From Peribacillus frigoritolerans_B (GTDB lineage: Bacteria; Bacillota; Bacilli; Bacillales; DSM-1321), in contig NZ_JBIWES010000009.1 of assembly GCF_044762665.1 (NCBI RefSeq), forward strand, positions 149,412-213,411: a stretch of DNA of 64,000 nt, given 5' to 3'. Made by a program: the position numbers and the translations under genes. Below, piece after piece: positions 8,479 through 17,757 of the stretch. Positions within the stretch are counted from its first letter, which is position 1, and every line of letters starts with the position of its first letter. The notes beneath the pieces were generated by a model. The model saw only the letters and a program-made list of their open reading frames with translations. It was not told where the DNA came from and ran no database searches.

Positions 8479-8637
8479 ATGGTTTGGGTATTCATTTTAT
8501 TGACAATCGCTACATATGGTTTTGTGATGAAATATGTATTGGCTAATATTCAAAAACCGGCAAAGGCAGTAAAACCTTATACCGAGTCACCAATGGAAAA
8601 CCGAGCTGCTTTTAACCCCGCCCCAACAACCAGGTAA
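8479..8637 (+). CDS. Small single-pass membrane protein (52 aa), putatively Fur-regulated
   Basis: Begins with a hydrophobic helix (about residues 2-22, MVWVFILLTIATYGFVMKYV) followed by a polar, Pro-rich tail. GAGGATGG lies 9 bases before ATG 8479. Two candidate Fur boxes precede it and a strong terminator overlaps its stop codon, so it is probably a monocistronic gene. I do not recognise a family. It may be a small membrane partner made under iron starvation; this is inference from the promoter only. Confidence 0.6.
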   Translation: MVWVFILLTIATYGFVMKYVLANIQKPAKAVKPYTESPMENRAAFNPAPTTR

Positions 8638-8655
8638 AAATCCTGGTTTTTTTTT
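8628..8655 (+). terminator. Terminator overlapping the stop codon of the 52-aa gene
   Basis: AACCAGG (8628-8634) pairs with CCTGGTT (8642-8648) and is followed by a long T run. The TAA stop lies in the hairpin loop, so a terminating ribosome would cover the stem. Confidence 0.85.
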
Positions 8656-8689
8656 GCATTCGAAGTCAATATGATCAAACTGCATGAAT

Positions 8690-8712
8690 CCACCAATAGG
8701 TGGTTTTTTTTT
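8690..8712 (+). terminator. Second, short terminator hairpin
   Basis: CCACC-AATA-GGTGG followed by nine T, about 40 bases after the first terminator. It may act as a back-up. Confidence 0.6.
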
Positions 8713-8826
8713 GAACATGGCAAGTAATGATTCATATAGTAAAAATAAAGCTGACGGTATGAATAACAAACGAAATCGTTTACAATAAGAATATCAAAAT
8801 GAAGATAGATTAAGGGGTATGGATTC

Positions 8827-11800
8827 ATGATTCAAGAAACATTAAAGCAACAGTCCAAATTGGGGATTTTGACTGCCATGTATGAGAAATTTCAATCGGC
8901 AGGTGATACAGGCAATGCAGATAAAATGAAACAGTTAATCATGAAAGTGAATAAAGAGGAGTTCATCATTGCTTTTTGCGGGCATTTTTCCGCGGGGAAA
9001 TCTAGTATGATCAACTTTCTCCTTGGTGATCAAGTTTTGCCTTCAAGTCCGATTCCAACTAGTGCAAATACGGTAAAAGTACAAAAAGGGGAAGACTATG
9101 CCAAAGTCTTTTACCATCATCAGCCACCAGTCTTATTTCCTGCACCTTATGATTTTAAAGAGGTCAAGAAATTTGCCAAGGATGGAGATTCAGTATCGGC
9201 AATAACGATAAGTTCCAATGATTTTTCACTGCCGGATTCATGTGCGATCATGGATACGCCAGGAATCGATTCGACAGACGATGCACATAGAGTTTCTACG
9301 GAATCCGCCTTGCATCTAGCTGATGTCGTCTTTTATGTCATGGACTACAATCACGTCCAATCAGAAGTGAACTTCCTATTCACTAAAGAATTGTTAGAGG
9401 CTGAAAAACCGACATACTTAATTATCAATATGATCGATAAGCATGATGAGAACGAGCTTGGCTTTCAAGACTTCAAGCTTTCTGTTTCTGAAGCATTTGC
9501 GAACTGGAATGTATATCCTGATGGTATTTTTTATACATCCGTAAGAGACTTGAACAATAGCGAAAATGAAATAGAAGTGGTCAAGCAATTCATATATGAA
9601 ATGGCGGGCAAAGGTTTGAATGATGGGAAAGATGCCATCATGCAATCGGCTAATGCCCTTGTCGAAAGGCATCTTAATTGGCTGAAGGAGCAGTATGAAG
9701 AGGAACATGCCGATGATTTTGAAGTATTATCAGAACTTCCTCATGAAGAAAGAATACACCTGACGAATCAGGTGGACAGCCTATTGAAAGAAAAAAAATC
9801 ATTAACTGGACGCATAGGGGAAATCAAGGTCCAATATGCTGATGCATTAGAAACCATCTTGAAAGGTGCATACATCATGCCCGCGGCTACACGGGACCTA
9901 GGTAAATCTTTCTTGGAATCGGCTCAGCCGGACTTTAAAATGGGTCTATTATTTGCGAAGAAAAAAACGGATGCCGAACGTGAGGCACGCATCAAGGCGT
10001 TTTTGAGCGATCTGCAAGAAAAGGTAAAAACCCAGCTTGAATGGCATCTTAAAGAACTGGCGGTTAAAACGCTTAATCAAGCGGAAATCCATGATTCAAC
10101 GCTTGAAAGTAAGGCTCAGGCACTTCAGATCGAGGTAACGGAATCTTACATAAAAAACTCTTTGAAGCCTCAAGTCGATATTACGGGTGAATACGTTTTA
10201 AACTATACGAATGATTTGGCATCAGCCATCAAAAAGAAAGCACGTGATGTATCAGAAGGATTTTTGAATGATATGGTTACCGTTATGGATGGAATAGTGG
10301 AACAGCAGTCTATATCCATCGATAAGGAACTTGAAGGTTTTTCTGAATTTGCGGAAGCTCTTAAAGTTACTGCTGCAATGAACGCGGAAATCCAGTACCA
10401 AACGGAACGTTTAGAGGCCATCGCCCATCAAACTGAATCATTAGTCGATGAGCGCGATATCGATATGCTGTTAACGCAATGGAATGAAGAGGAAAAAAAT
10501 ATTACAGTCAAAATCATGAAAACCGATAATGAAAGTAATTCAAGGTCCGTCAACGAACAACCTGAAACGGATCATGTTAAAGAAATCAAGGAAACTGTAC
10601 CTACCGTGACTGTTTCTTCATCTGATGCTACTGATTTACGCGGAAAAGAAAAACTGATGGAAACTGCAACGAGTCTAAAACAGGCGGCCAAGCTGATCCA
10701 ACCTCTGAGAGGGTTTCAATCACTTTATAAAGAATTGAAAGAGAAGGCAAATCGCTTGGAACAACAGACGTTCACGGTTGCCCTCTTCGGTGCATTCAGT
10801 GCGGGAAAATCTTCCTTTGCCAATGCGTTGATGGGAGAAAGCGTCCTTCCTGTATCACCAAATCCGACAACTGCCGCAATCAACAAAATCATGTCTTCGG
10901 ACGCTGAGCATCCACATGGAACGGCAACCGTCAAATTAAAGACGGAAGCGATGCTGTTGGAAGATGTAAGCCTGGCGTTGGCAGCTTTTGATAAATCGGC
11001 CAAGACTCTAGATGAAGCTCTTCAACTAGCAGGGCAAATCATTGCGAAGGCGGGGGAAGTTGATAAGGGTAAAACGCATTTATCGTTTCTTAGGGCGTTT
11101 CATCAAGGGCTTCCAGAGTACCAGAATGATTTAGGAAATGTGGTTACGGTAGACCTTGAAGGATTTAAACGTTTTGCTGCAGAAGAATCCAAGTCATGTC
11201 TTGTTGATCTGATTGAATTGCGTTATGACTGTGAAATGACAAAGCAGGGGATGGTCCTTGTTGACACTCCTGGGGCCGATTCGATAAATGCACGACATAC
11301 AGGAGCAGCTTTCGAATATATTAAGAATTCGGACGCCATCCTATTTGTGACCTATTATAATCACCCATTTTCACGGGCAGACAGGGAGTTCCTGATACAG
11401 CTTGGACGTGTGAAAGATTCTTTCGCTATGGATAAGATGTTTTTCATCGTCAATGCCGTCGACCTGGCACAAACGACTGACGAATTGGACGAAGTGATGG
11501 ATTATGTCACAGATCAATTGAATGGATTCGGAATCCGTTTTCCAAAACTGTTCCCGCTTACGAGTAAGGGGGCGTTGATGGAAAAACAAACGCCTGGTTC
11601 GTTTAAGCATTCATTCCTTCCAAATAGCGGAATCATGGAATTCCAAGGCCAATTCGATTCTTTCATAGAAAACGATTTAACTGGACTTGCAATTGAATCG
11701 GCTCAAGCGGCTGTAAAAAGAACCGAAGAACTGCTAAGAGATGTAATTACAGCTTCCAGGCAGGATGAAAAAGCGAAACGAAATGCCCTGGAGACCCTTT

Positions 11801-12540
11801 CCCATGAGTCACAGGCCATTTCGGAACTCCTTTCAGTCATTAAAGGGGATGCCGAAAAGCAACGGTTGAAAAAAGAGATAGACGAATTGACTTTCTATAG
11901 TAAACAACGGGTCTTCTTCCGGTTTAATGATTTCTTCAAAGAATCGTTCAATCCAGCTGTTTTAAAAGATGATGGAGGCGATCTGAAAATCGTCCTCAAA
12001 CAATCGATGAAGAACTTATTGGATGCGTTAGGCTTTGACCTTGCCCAGGAAATGCGGGCAACGGCTTTAAGGACGGAAATGTTCGTAAATAAATTACTGC
12101 ATGAGAAACAGGGCAGTTTGCTTCAGCAAATGCAAAAAATAAGAAGAACCCTTTCATTACAGCCATATGAACCGAATGAGAGGGAGTCCCTGGAATTTAC
12201 AGGAGCATTTGCCCAATTGGATACGGGGGAATTCAAAAAGGAATTGGCATTATTTAAGAATCCAAAATCTTTTTTTGAAAAAAATGAAAAAGCGAAAATG
12301 AGCGAAGGGCTTCAGAAGCGTTTGGATGAACCTGCCCTTTTATATGTAAAAGAACAGGGTGAGAGGATTTTCGAAATGTATAATGAAGTCCTTGATCAAG
12401 AGTTACTCGCAATTCAAAAAGAATTTAAGACGGAAGTATCGGATATCTTTGCAGGTTTACGTGCAGCATTGGAGGAAACGGTTGATTTGCCGTATTATGA
12501 AAATGCGGTAGCGGAATTGGCTAAAATGCATTCGAAATAG
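8827..12540 (+). CDS. dynA: Bacterial dynamin-like protein with two GTPase domains
   Basis: Very large membrane-remodelling GTPase (1237 residues) made of two fused dynamin units, the arrangement of B. subtilis DynA (YpbR). Unit one has P-loop GHFSAGKSS (G52-S60), DTPGIDS and NMIDKHD; unit two has GAFSAGKSS from residue 655, DTPGADS and NAVDLAQ. Each GTPase is followed by long helical regions that would form the stalk and paddle. DynA tethers and fuses membranes and helps against phage and antibiotic damage in B. subtilis. Both nucleotide sites look intact. Start ATG 8827 follows AAGGGG. The next two genes follow closely and may be co-transcribed. Confidence 0.95.
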   Translation: MIQETLKQQSKLGILTAMYEKFQSAGDTGNADKMKQLIMKVNKEEFIIAFCGHFSAGKSSMINFLLGDQVLPSSPIPTSANTVKVQKGEDYAKVFYHHQPPVLFPAPYDFKEVKKFAKDGDSVSAITISSNDFSLPDSCAIMDTPGIDSTDDAHRVSTESALHLADVVFYVMDYNHVQSEVNFLFTKELLEAEKPTYLIINMIDKHDENELGFQDFKLSVSEAFANWNVYPDGIFYTSVRDLNNSENEIEVVKQFIYEMAGKGLNDGKDAIMQSANALVERHLNWLKEQYEEEHADDFEVLSELPHEERIHLTNQVDSLLKEKKSLTGRIGEIKVQYADALETILKGAYIMPAATRDLGKSFLESAQPDFKMGLLFAKKKTDAEREARIKAFLSDLQEKVKTQLEWHLKELAVKTLNQAEIHDSTLESKAQALQIEVTESYIKNSLKPQVDITGEYVLNYTNDLASAIKKKARDVSEGFLNDMVTVMDGIVEQQSISIDKELEGFSEFAEALKVTAAMNAEIQYQTERLEAIAHQTESLVDERDIDMLLTQWNEEEKNITVKIMKTDNESNSRSVNEQPETDHVKEIKETVPTVTVSSSDATDLRGKEKLMETATSLKQAAKLIQPLRGFQSLYKELKEKANRLEQQTFTVALFGAFSAGKSSFANALMGESVLPVSPNPTTAAINKIMSSDAEHPHGTATVKLKTEAMLLEDVSLALAAFDKSAKTLDEALQLAGQIIAKAGEVDKGKTHLSFLRAFHQGLPEYQNDLGNVVTVDLEGFKRFAAEESKSCLVDLIELRYDCEMTKQGMVLVDTPGADSINARHTGAAFEYIKNSDAILFVTYYNHPFSRADREFLIQLGRVKDSFAMDKMFFIVNAVDLAQTTDELDEVMDYVTDQLNGFGIRFPKLFPLTSKGALMEKQTPGSFKHSFLPNSGIMEFQGQFDSFIENDLTGLAIESAQAAVKRTEELLRDVITASRQDEKAKRNALETLSHESQAISELLSVIKGDAEKQRLKKEIDELTFYSKQRVFFRFNDFFKESFNPAVLKDDGGDLKIVLKQSMKNLLDALGFDLAQEMRATALRTEMFVNKLLHEKQGSLLQQMQKIRRTLSLQPYEPNERESLEFTGAFAQLDTGEFKKELALFKNPKSFFEKNEKAKMSEGLQKRLDEPALLYVKEQGERIFEMYNEVLDQELLAIQKEFKTEVSDIFAGLRAALEETVDLPYYENAVAELAKMHSK

Positions 12541-12555
12541 AAACGGGGTTCATTC

Positions 12556-13317
12556 ATGAAAGAAAACCTTATTTCCCGATTGAGATACCTGGAAAAGAAA
12601 GAGGATATAACCATATTGATGGCTGCTGTTACTGGCAGCCATTCTTTTGGTTTATCATCGGTCCAATCGGATTACGATGTTCGGTTTATATATGTTCATA
12701 ATGATAAGCGATCATACCTGAGCTTGAGTCTGCCAGTTGAAGTCATTCAAGTGAAAGAAGGCCTATTTGACATGGAAGGCTGGGATCTATTTAAATCATC
12801 CCGTCTTACCTTAAAGAGTAATCCTGCTCTATTTGAATTGTTTCAGTCGCCTATCAAGTTGATAACCCATCCTGATTATTATAGGAAGATGAAAGGTTTG
12901 ATAGCGGATTGCTATTCCAAAAAGGCACTGGGGCACCATTACCATCGGATGATGGGCGACAATCTTCAACAATTGACAAAAACAATGGATTCGGAAAGAA
13001 AAGAGCTAAAAATATGGATACAAGTGTACCGTTCGTATTTAATACTGGAATATATCATCCAACGGGGTTCGCTGCCACCATTATCGGTATGGGAATTACT
13101 TGATTTGGTTTCAATTGATCAAGGAATGAAAAACAGGATGACCCGGATATTTAAAGCAAAACAAATGGAAGAATGTATAAGCAACAATGAAAGTGAAAAT
13201 AATCTTTCGCTAATAAAAGGGAAATCACTTTCCATAAAGAATGAGATAACTAGGCTACATCAAGGCAAGAACATGGAAATGGAGCTTAATGAATTAATTT
13301 GGGCTATTTTGGAATAG
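12556..13317 (+). CDS. Predicted nucleotidyltransferase (YcgL/RlaP-like)
   Basis: 253-residue protein with the polymerase-beta-type nucleotidyltransferase signature GSHSFGLSSVQSDYDVRF near residue 27, where the Gly-Ser and the Asp pair bind nucleotide and metal. The rest is helical with conserved basic residues. This type is annotated as the predicted nucleotidyltransferase family of YcgL in B. subtilis and RlaP; the substrate is unknown. It starts 15 bases after dynA, suggesting a shared transcript. No toxin-like partner gene is adjacent. Confidence 0.75.
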   Translation: MKENLISRLRYLEKKEDITILMAAVTGSHSFGLSSVQSDYDVRFIYVHNDKRSYLSLSLPVEVIQVKEGLFDMEGWDLFKSSRLTLKSNPALFELFQSPIKLITHPDYYRKMKGLIADCYSKKALGHHYHRMMGDNLQQLTKTMDSERKELKIWIQVYRSYLILEYIIQRGSLPPLSVWELLDLVSIDQGMKNRMTRIFKAKQMEECISNNESENNLSLIKGKSLSIKNEITRLHQGKNMEMELNELIWAILE

Positions 13318-13330
13318 GGGGTTATTCAGA

Positions 13331-14158
13331 ATGAGTTTCATAATCGAAAAAGAAGAACTGCTGCCGTTGTTGAATTCTAGAGATATCCGAATTTGTGACT
13401 GCCGCTTTCAGCTAGGTTTTCCTGATGCAGGGTATAATGAATACCAAAAAGACCATATTTCAGGCGCTGTTTATTTCGACCTTGAAAAGGACTTATCGGG
13501 TCAGATTCAAGAACATGGCGGAAGACATCCTCTTCCTGACCTGAAAACCTTCAAAGATAAACTGGAATCAAATGGAATCAATAATGATACGGTACTTATT
13601 GCTTATGATGGTGGGGAAGGTTCTTTTGCTTCCAGGTTTGTCTGGTTGCTCCGCTACCTTGGGCATCAGAAAGTATTTGTTCTAAACGGGGGATATCGCG
13701 CCTGGAGGGATGCGGGCTATCCGATTGACTCGAATCAAATGAATTATATGCCAACAGAATATCATATCGATATAAATGAGTCCGTTTTTGCATCTTTTCG
13801 AAAAGTGAAGGATTACACTATGAATAGACCTGACGATATCGTTTTAATGGATTCAAGGGAATCTAAGCGCTACGAGGGAATCGAGGAGCCAATTGATAAA
13901 AAAGCCGGCCATATACCTGGTGCAGTAAATAAGGTGTGGACGAACGTTTTGGAAAATGGCTATTTTAAAAAGAAGGAAGATCTTCAGTCGAATTTCACGG
14001 GTATCGGTAAAGATAAGGAAATCATTGTGTACTGTGGTTCAGGTGTAACGGCTTCACCCAATTATATCGCCTTGAAAGAAGCGGGTTTTAAAGATGTGAA
14101 GGTTTATATTGGCAGTTTCAGTGACTGGATCTCGTATGATGATAATCCAATTGAATAA
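13331..14158 (+). CDS. Sulfurtransferase (3-mercaptopyruvate sulfurtransferase type)
   Basis: Two rhodanese domains in 275 residues. The N-terminal domain is inactive (no Cys at the loop AYDGGEGS near 92-99), while the C-terminal domain has active-site C235 in CGSGVTA, the loop of mercaptopyruvate sulfurtransferases rather than thiosulfate types (CRKGVTA). It would move sulfur from mercaptopyruvate to thiol acceptors or cyanide. Starts 13 bases after the preceding gene, likely in the same transcript. Confidence 0.88.
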   Translation: MSFIIEKEELLPLLNSRDIRICDCRFQLGFPDAGYNEYQKDHISGAVYFDLEKDLSGQIQEHGGRHPLPDLKTFKDKLESNGINNDTVLIAYDGGEGSFASRFVWLLRYLGHQKVFVLNGGYRAWRDAGYPIDSNQMNYMPTEYHIDINESVFASFRKVKDYTMNRPDDIVLMDSRESKRYEGIEEPIDKKAGHIPGAVNKVWTNVLENGYFKKKEDLQSNFTGIGKDKEIIVYCGSGVTASPNYIALKEAGFKDVKVYIGSFSDWISYDDNPIE

Positions 14159-14237
14159 TATTATTTCCAATTAAACGATCCTTAAAAAAGGGGACAGTTA
14201 TGTTAAAATGGAAGTACATCATGATAGAGGTGATAAT

Positions 14238-15119
14238 GTGTTAATGAAAGAAAATGAGCAGCATCCTTCCTTTATGCTTGTCGATGGGATGGCGCTTTTA
14301 TTTAGAGCTTTTTATGCAACGGCCGTTACTGGTCAATTCATGATTAACTCCAAAGGCATCCCGACCAATGCCGTTCAGGGTTTTTTGAAGCATATGCTGA
14401 CGGCGGTGAATCACTTTTCACCCAGTCATGTAGCGGTGTGTTGGGATATGGGCAGCAAGACTTTCAGAAATGAATTATTTGATGGATACAAGGCGAATCG
14501 ATCAGAAGCTCCAGTCGAAATGATCCCTCAATTCGACTTAGCGAAAAAAGCGGTTGAAGCATTCGATATCCCTAACATAGGACTCTCTGGATATGAGGCG
14601 GATGACTGTATCGGCACAATTGCCAAGGCATCTGCACAGCATAGCCGAGTGGGTATATTGACTGGCGATCAAGATATGCTTCAGTTAATAGATGAAAACA
14701 TTTCCGTGCTATTGTTAAAAAAAGGGTATGGTAACTATGAGGTGCATAATACCGATAGCTTTTTTGAATGGAAAGGGATCACGCCAAGGCAAATGATCGA
14801 TTTAAAAGCTTTAATGGGTGATACAGCTGATAACTATCCCGGAGTTAAAGGAATCGGGGAGAAGACAGCATTGAAATTATTGATACAGTATCAAAGTATC
14901 GAAGGCATTCTTGAAAATGTTGCTTCATTGACGAATGGGCAACGGGCTAAAATTGAATCCGCCGTCGATATGCTTCATTTATCCAGGAAGCTAGCAGAAA
15001 TAAAATGTGATGTACCAATTTCATGTCCTTTGGACGATGCCGTCTATCAGTATGACCGCGAGAAGGTCAAAAATCTGGCTAGAGATCATGAATTCAGGAC
15101 TTTACTGCGAATGATCTAA
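14238..15119 (+). CDS. ypcP: 5'-3' exonuclease, FEN family without polymerase
   Basis: 293-residue flap-type exonuclease equal to the N-terminal domain of DNA polymerase I, as in B. subtilis YpcP. Metal-site motifs are clear: LVDGMALLFRA, GYEADDCIG, LTGDQDMLQL and DLKALMGDTADNYPG followed by the helix-hairpin-helix GVKGIGEKTA. It probably removes RNA primers and flaps. Start GTG 14238 is favoured because AGAGGTGAT ends 7 bases upstream in SD alignment; ATG 14244 is possible, and the frame from 14208 begins before the ribosome binding site. Confidence 0.9.
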   Translation: MLMKENEQHPSFMLVDGMALLFRAFYATAVTGQFMINSKGIPTNAVQGFLKHMLTAVNHFSPSHVAVCWDMGSKTFRNELFDGYKANRSEAPVEMIPQFDLAKKAVEAFDIPNIGLSGYEADDCIGTIAKASAQHSRVGILTGDQDMLQLIDENISVLLLKKGYGNYEVHNTDSFFEWKGITPRQMIDLKALMGDTADNYPGVKGIGEKTALKLLIQYQSIEGILENVASLTNGQRAKIESAVDMLHLSRKLAEIKCDVPISCPLDDAVYQYDREKVKNLARDHEFRTLLRMI

Positions 15120-15129
15120 TCAAACAAGC

Positions 15130-15160
15130 GGAGCTCCCAAATGGGAGCTCCTTTATTTTG
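15130..15160 (+). terminator. Terminator after ypcP
   Basis: GGAGCTCCC (15130-15138), loop AAAT, GGGAGCTCC (15143-15151), then TTTATTTT. Confidence 0.92.
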
Positions 15161-15252
15161 TACGGTGAGTTTTTTGTCGAAAAATGGATAGTCAAAATCT
15201 TTGATATACGGTAAGATAAAAATAAGGCAAGAAGTATGGAGTGGATGCAGAA

Positions 15253-15522
15253 GTGGCGAAATCAACTGAAGAGTATGTTAGTTTTTTAGAGGGTAAGGGG
15301 TTCACTTTTGGTAATGACGCGATTGGTTTTATTTATTTTGGTAAGCGCTACACGGATGCAAGTGATGTTTTAGTCAATGCAGCAATAGAATTGACTTTGA
15401 AGGTACAAAAGAATTTTGATGGCAGTTTTTATATCTCCTTTTTGGAAAACTTAAAACAAAATGGCATTGAAACGCGTAGTGCTGCGGTATCGTTTGCAAA
15501 AGAACAGGGGCTGCTTAAATAA
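15253..15522 (+). CDS. Small conserved protein, possibly DUF6123
   Basis: 89-residue soluble protein starting AKSTEEYVSFLEGKGF. GTG 15253 is preferred because GGAGTGG lies about 7 bases upstream; GTG 15241 would overlap that site. The location after ypcP and the sequence feel suggest the Bacillaceae DUF6123 family, but I cannot confirm this without a profile search. No catalytic motif, membrane segment or Cys is visible. A strong terminator overlaps its stop. Confidence 0.65.
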   Translation: MAKSTEEYVSFLEGKGFTFGNDAIGFIYFGKRYTDASDVLVNAAIELTLKVQKNFDGSFYISFLENLKQNGIETRSAAVSFAKEQGLLK

Positions 15523-15556
15523 ATCGGACTTCATAACTGGAAGTCCGATTTATTTT
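15521..15556. terminator. Bidirectional terminator between convergent genes
   Basis: Perfect 12-bp stem (15521-15532 with 15540-15551) followed by ATTTTATT, and A-rich on the other side, placed between the small gene and the convergent EamA transporter gene. Confidence 0.88.
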
Positions 15557-15566
15557 ATTGGCCTTT

Positions 15567-16475
15567 TCAAGAAAACTCCTGTGTCACCGGTTTCTTTTTC
15601 TTAACAGGCAGTTCTGCAAATATCATTCCCAAGAAAATGAATGCGCAGCCGATGATGGAAGCGGAAGTCAATTTTTCCCCTATCAATATGTATGAGGATA
15701 ACGCAGCAAAAACCGGTTCCATTGAAAAGATCAGCGCCACTCTTGTAGGTGTCGTATAGGCTTGGAAGAAGGTTTGTGCGAAAAAGGCGAACGCCGTGGC
15801 AAGGGCTGCCGTAACCAATAAAGCAGTCCATACATCCTTCTGTAACATAACCTCCGAGCTGAAGATGACGGAATGATTCTCTTTGAAAATGAAGGCTGAA
15901 ACAAATGATAATAAAGATACGGTGGAAACCTGAATCAGCGTCAGCGGTAAAGCGGGAAGGGTCTTGGCATATTTAGCGGTAGTAATGATTTGCATGGCAA
16001 AACTGATTGCACATAAAAATACCAGTAAATCACCGATATTCAAATTGGAGCGGTCAGCGAAAGTCATTAAATAAAGCCCGATGGTTGCGGCTGCGACACC
16101 TATTATTGTATTGCGGGAAAGCCTATGTTTTAATAGCAGCAGGGAAAAAACAGGTACCATGACAACACTTAACCCTGTTATAAAGCCTGTCTTCGCAGGC
16201 GTTGTATAATTCAATCCGATCGTTTGAAGCCCATATCCCAAAAAAAGCCAAACCCCAATATGAAACCCAGCTATAATAAGGCCCTTATTCCAGTTTTTCC
16301 CCTTTTTGTGTAGAGTCGATATATAAGGGATGAGCAAGAATACGAACGCCATGAAGAAACGGACGGCATTAAACGTGAAGGGGTCAAGAAACGATAGCGC
16401 ATTTTGGACCATGACAAAAGTTACGCCCCAGATGAATACAACGAATAATAATGAAAAATCAGCTGTCTTGTTCAT
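15567..16475 (-). CDS. EamA/DMT-family transporter
   Basis: 302-residue inner-membrane protein with about ten hydrophobic helices forming two EamA repeats; the first begins FVVFIWGVTFVMVQ and the second ends near IIGCAFIFLGMIFAEL. The family exports metabolites or amino acids; the substrate here cannot be told. ATG 16475 lies inside the end of the RNase H-like gene (17-base overlap), so they form one two-gene transcript. Confidence 0.88.
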   Translation of the reverse strand: MNKTADFSLLFVVFIWGVTFVMVQNALSFLDPFTFNAVRFFMAFVFLLIPYISTLHKKGKNWNKGLIIAGFHIGVWLFLGYGLQTIGLNYTTPAKTGFITGLSVVMVPVFSLLLLKHRLSRNTIIGVAAATIGLYLMTFADRSNLNIGDLLVFLCAISFAMQIITTAKYAKTLPALPLTLIQVSTVSLLSFVSAFIFKENHSVIFSSEVMLQKDVWTALLVTAALATAFAFFAQTFFQAYTTPTRVALIFSMEPVFAALSSYILIGEKLTSASIIGCAFIFLGMIFAELPVKKKKPVTQEFS

Positions 16476-16872
16476 GAATTTCCTCAGCCTTATTCAATCG
16501 AATGGCCCGTCGCGCCAACTCATCCGCGGACTTATTTTCGATATTTGGAATCCATTTCATGAAAAATAAATCAAGTTCGTCGGAAAGCTTTAACGCCCGT
16601 TCCAGCAAAAGGGCATACTTATTTTTTGCAAATCTTTTTTCAATGGCCTGGTTGATGGCTTGGGAGTCAGTACGAAAAGAAACGATTTGATAATTATTGG
16701 CAACACAAATCTCCAATGCTTTGATTAAGGCATGGAACTCCGCTTCATGGTTTTCCATATTGCCAAGCGGAAAGGAATGCCTCTCGACCACACCGTTATT
16801 ATTTATGAAAACACCTGCGCCGCTCGGACCGGGATTGCCCGCACTGGCACCATCAATATACACTTCGATCAA
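16459..16872 (-). CDS. RNase HI-family protein
   Basis: 137-residue RNase H fold with the acidic catalytic set visible: D in YIDGASAGNPG, E in NHEAEFHALIKAL, D in FRTDSQ and D in KSADELARRA. It resembles the short B. subtilis YpdQ/RnhA-like protein. TTG 16872 is the likely start because AGGAGG lies 8 bases upstream; a longer frame to 16911 would cover this site. Possible roles are RNA-DNA hybrid removal; whether it is active in the cell is not known. Confidence 0.85.
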   Translation of the reverse strand: MIEVYIDGASAGNPGPSGAGVFINNNGVVERHSFPLGNMENHEAEFHALIKALEICVANNYQIVSFRTDSQAINQAIEKRFAKNKYALLLERALKLSDELDLFFMKWIPNIENKSADELARRAIRLNKAEEIHEQDS

Positions 16873-17080
16873 TATGTGCTCCTCCTCGAGTTTAACTATT
16901 AAAATGTTCAATATATAAAATTAAGATTGAAACATGAGAATTTCAGGCTGATATGGGAACTATAATTAAAAAGAGTGATTCAAATGCTTACAATATATTA
17001 TAAAGGGTATGACGAAAAAAAGGTATGAAAATTGTAAGCTGTTCAGTATGGATCGTGAATGGATAAGGAGCTGGAAATCG

Positions 17081-17752
17081 TTGAAGGTAATTATGCAATG
17101 GACATATCATGCTTCAAAAAAACCATCTGCCGATTTCGTTTCGGATTGGCTTGATGCCGGGACTGCACTAGTCATTACGGAAGATCTTGAAAAGGCGGGA
17201 AAGCTGAAAGAAGTGGAATTCAAGGATGAATTCGATACAACATGGACCAAGAAGGAGCTAAAGAAACTCCTGACGGAAGTTGAAGAAGAACCGCAGGATG
17301 TGACGGTTTTTTTTGATGGAGGTTTTCAAAAAGATGAAAAAGTGGCAGGAATTGGTGTTGCCATTTATTTTCGTCAAGGAAAGAAGTTCTGGCGGTTGCG
17401 CACCAATGTGAAATTGGAGCAATTCGAATCCAATAATGAAGCTGAATATGCGGCCTTTCATGAAGCTGTCAGGCAGATGGAGGATCTTGGAATCCACCAT
17501 CAAAGCTGTGAATTTAAAGGGGATTCTCTCGTTGTCTTAAATCAACTCTCCGGTGAATGGCCCTGTATGGAAGAAAACTTAAATAAATGGCTGGACCGCA
17601 TTGAAGCGAAACTGGATAAATTAAAGATCATTCCTGTCTGCAAGCCGATTTCTCGAAAGGAAAACCAGGAAGCCGATCGCCTGGCCACACTTGCACTGCA
17701 GGGAAAAGCCATTTTCAGCAAAATAGAAATTGCTGGGTCAAAGGAGCCATAA
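17081..17752 (+). CDS. ypeP: RNase H-like protein (YpeP type)
   Basis: 223 residues: an N-terminal ~75-residue segment starting KVIMQWTYHA, then an RNase H-like domain with TVFFDGGFQ, NNEAEYAAFHEA, FKGDSLVVLNQL and ENQEADRLA supplying the acidic residues. TTG 17081 is chosen, 10 bases after AAGGAG, since the protein then begins at the usual KV-WTY stretch; ATG 17093 is an alternative. Divergent from the other RNase H-like gene and followed after 5 bases by a zinc-finger protein, the ypeP-ypeQ pair of B. subtilis. Confidence 0.82.
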   Translation: MKVIMQWTYHASKKPSADFVSDWLDAGTALVITEDLEKAGKLKEVEFKDEFDTTWTKKELKKLLTEVEEEPQDVTVFFDGGFQKDEKVAGIGVAIYFRQGKKFWRLRTNVKLEQFESNNEAEYAAFHEAVRQMEDLGIHHQSCEFKGDSLVVLNQLSGEWPCMEENLNKWLDRIEAKLDKLKIIPVCKPISRKENQEADRLATLALQGKAIFSKIEIAGSKEP

Positions 17753-17757
17753 CAACA

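Noticed and set aside
15241..15252. GTG 15241 as start of the DUF6123-like gene
   Set aside because: It falls inside the GGAGTGG ribosome binding site; GTG 15253 has suitable spacing.
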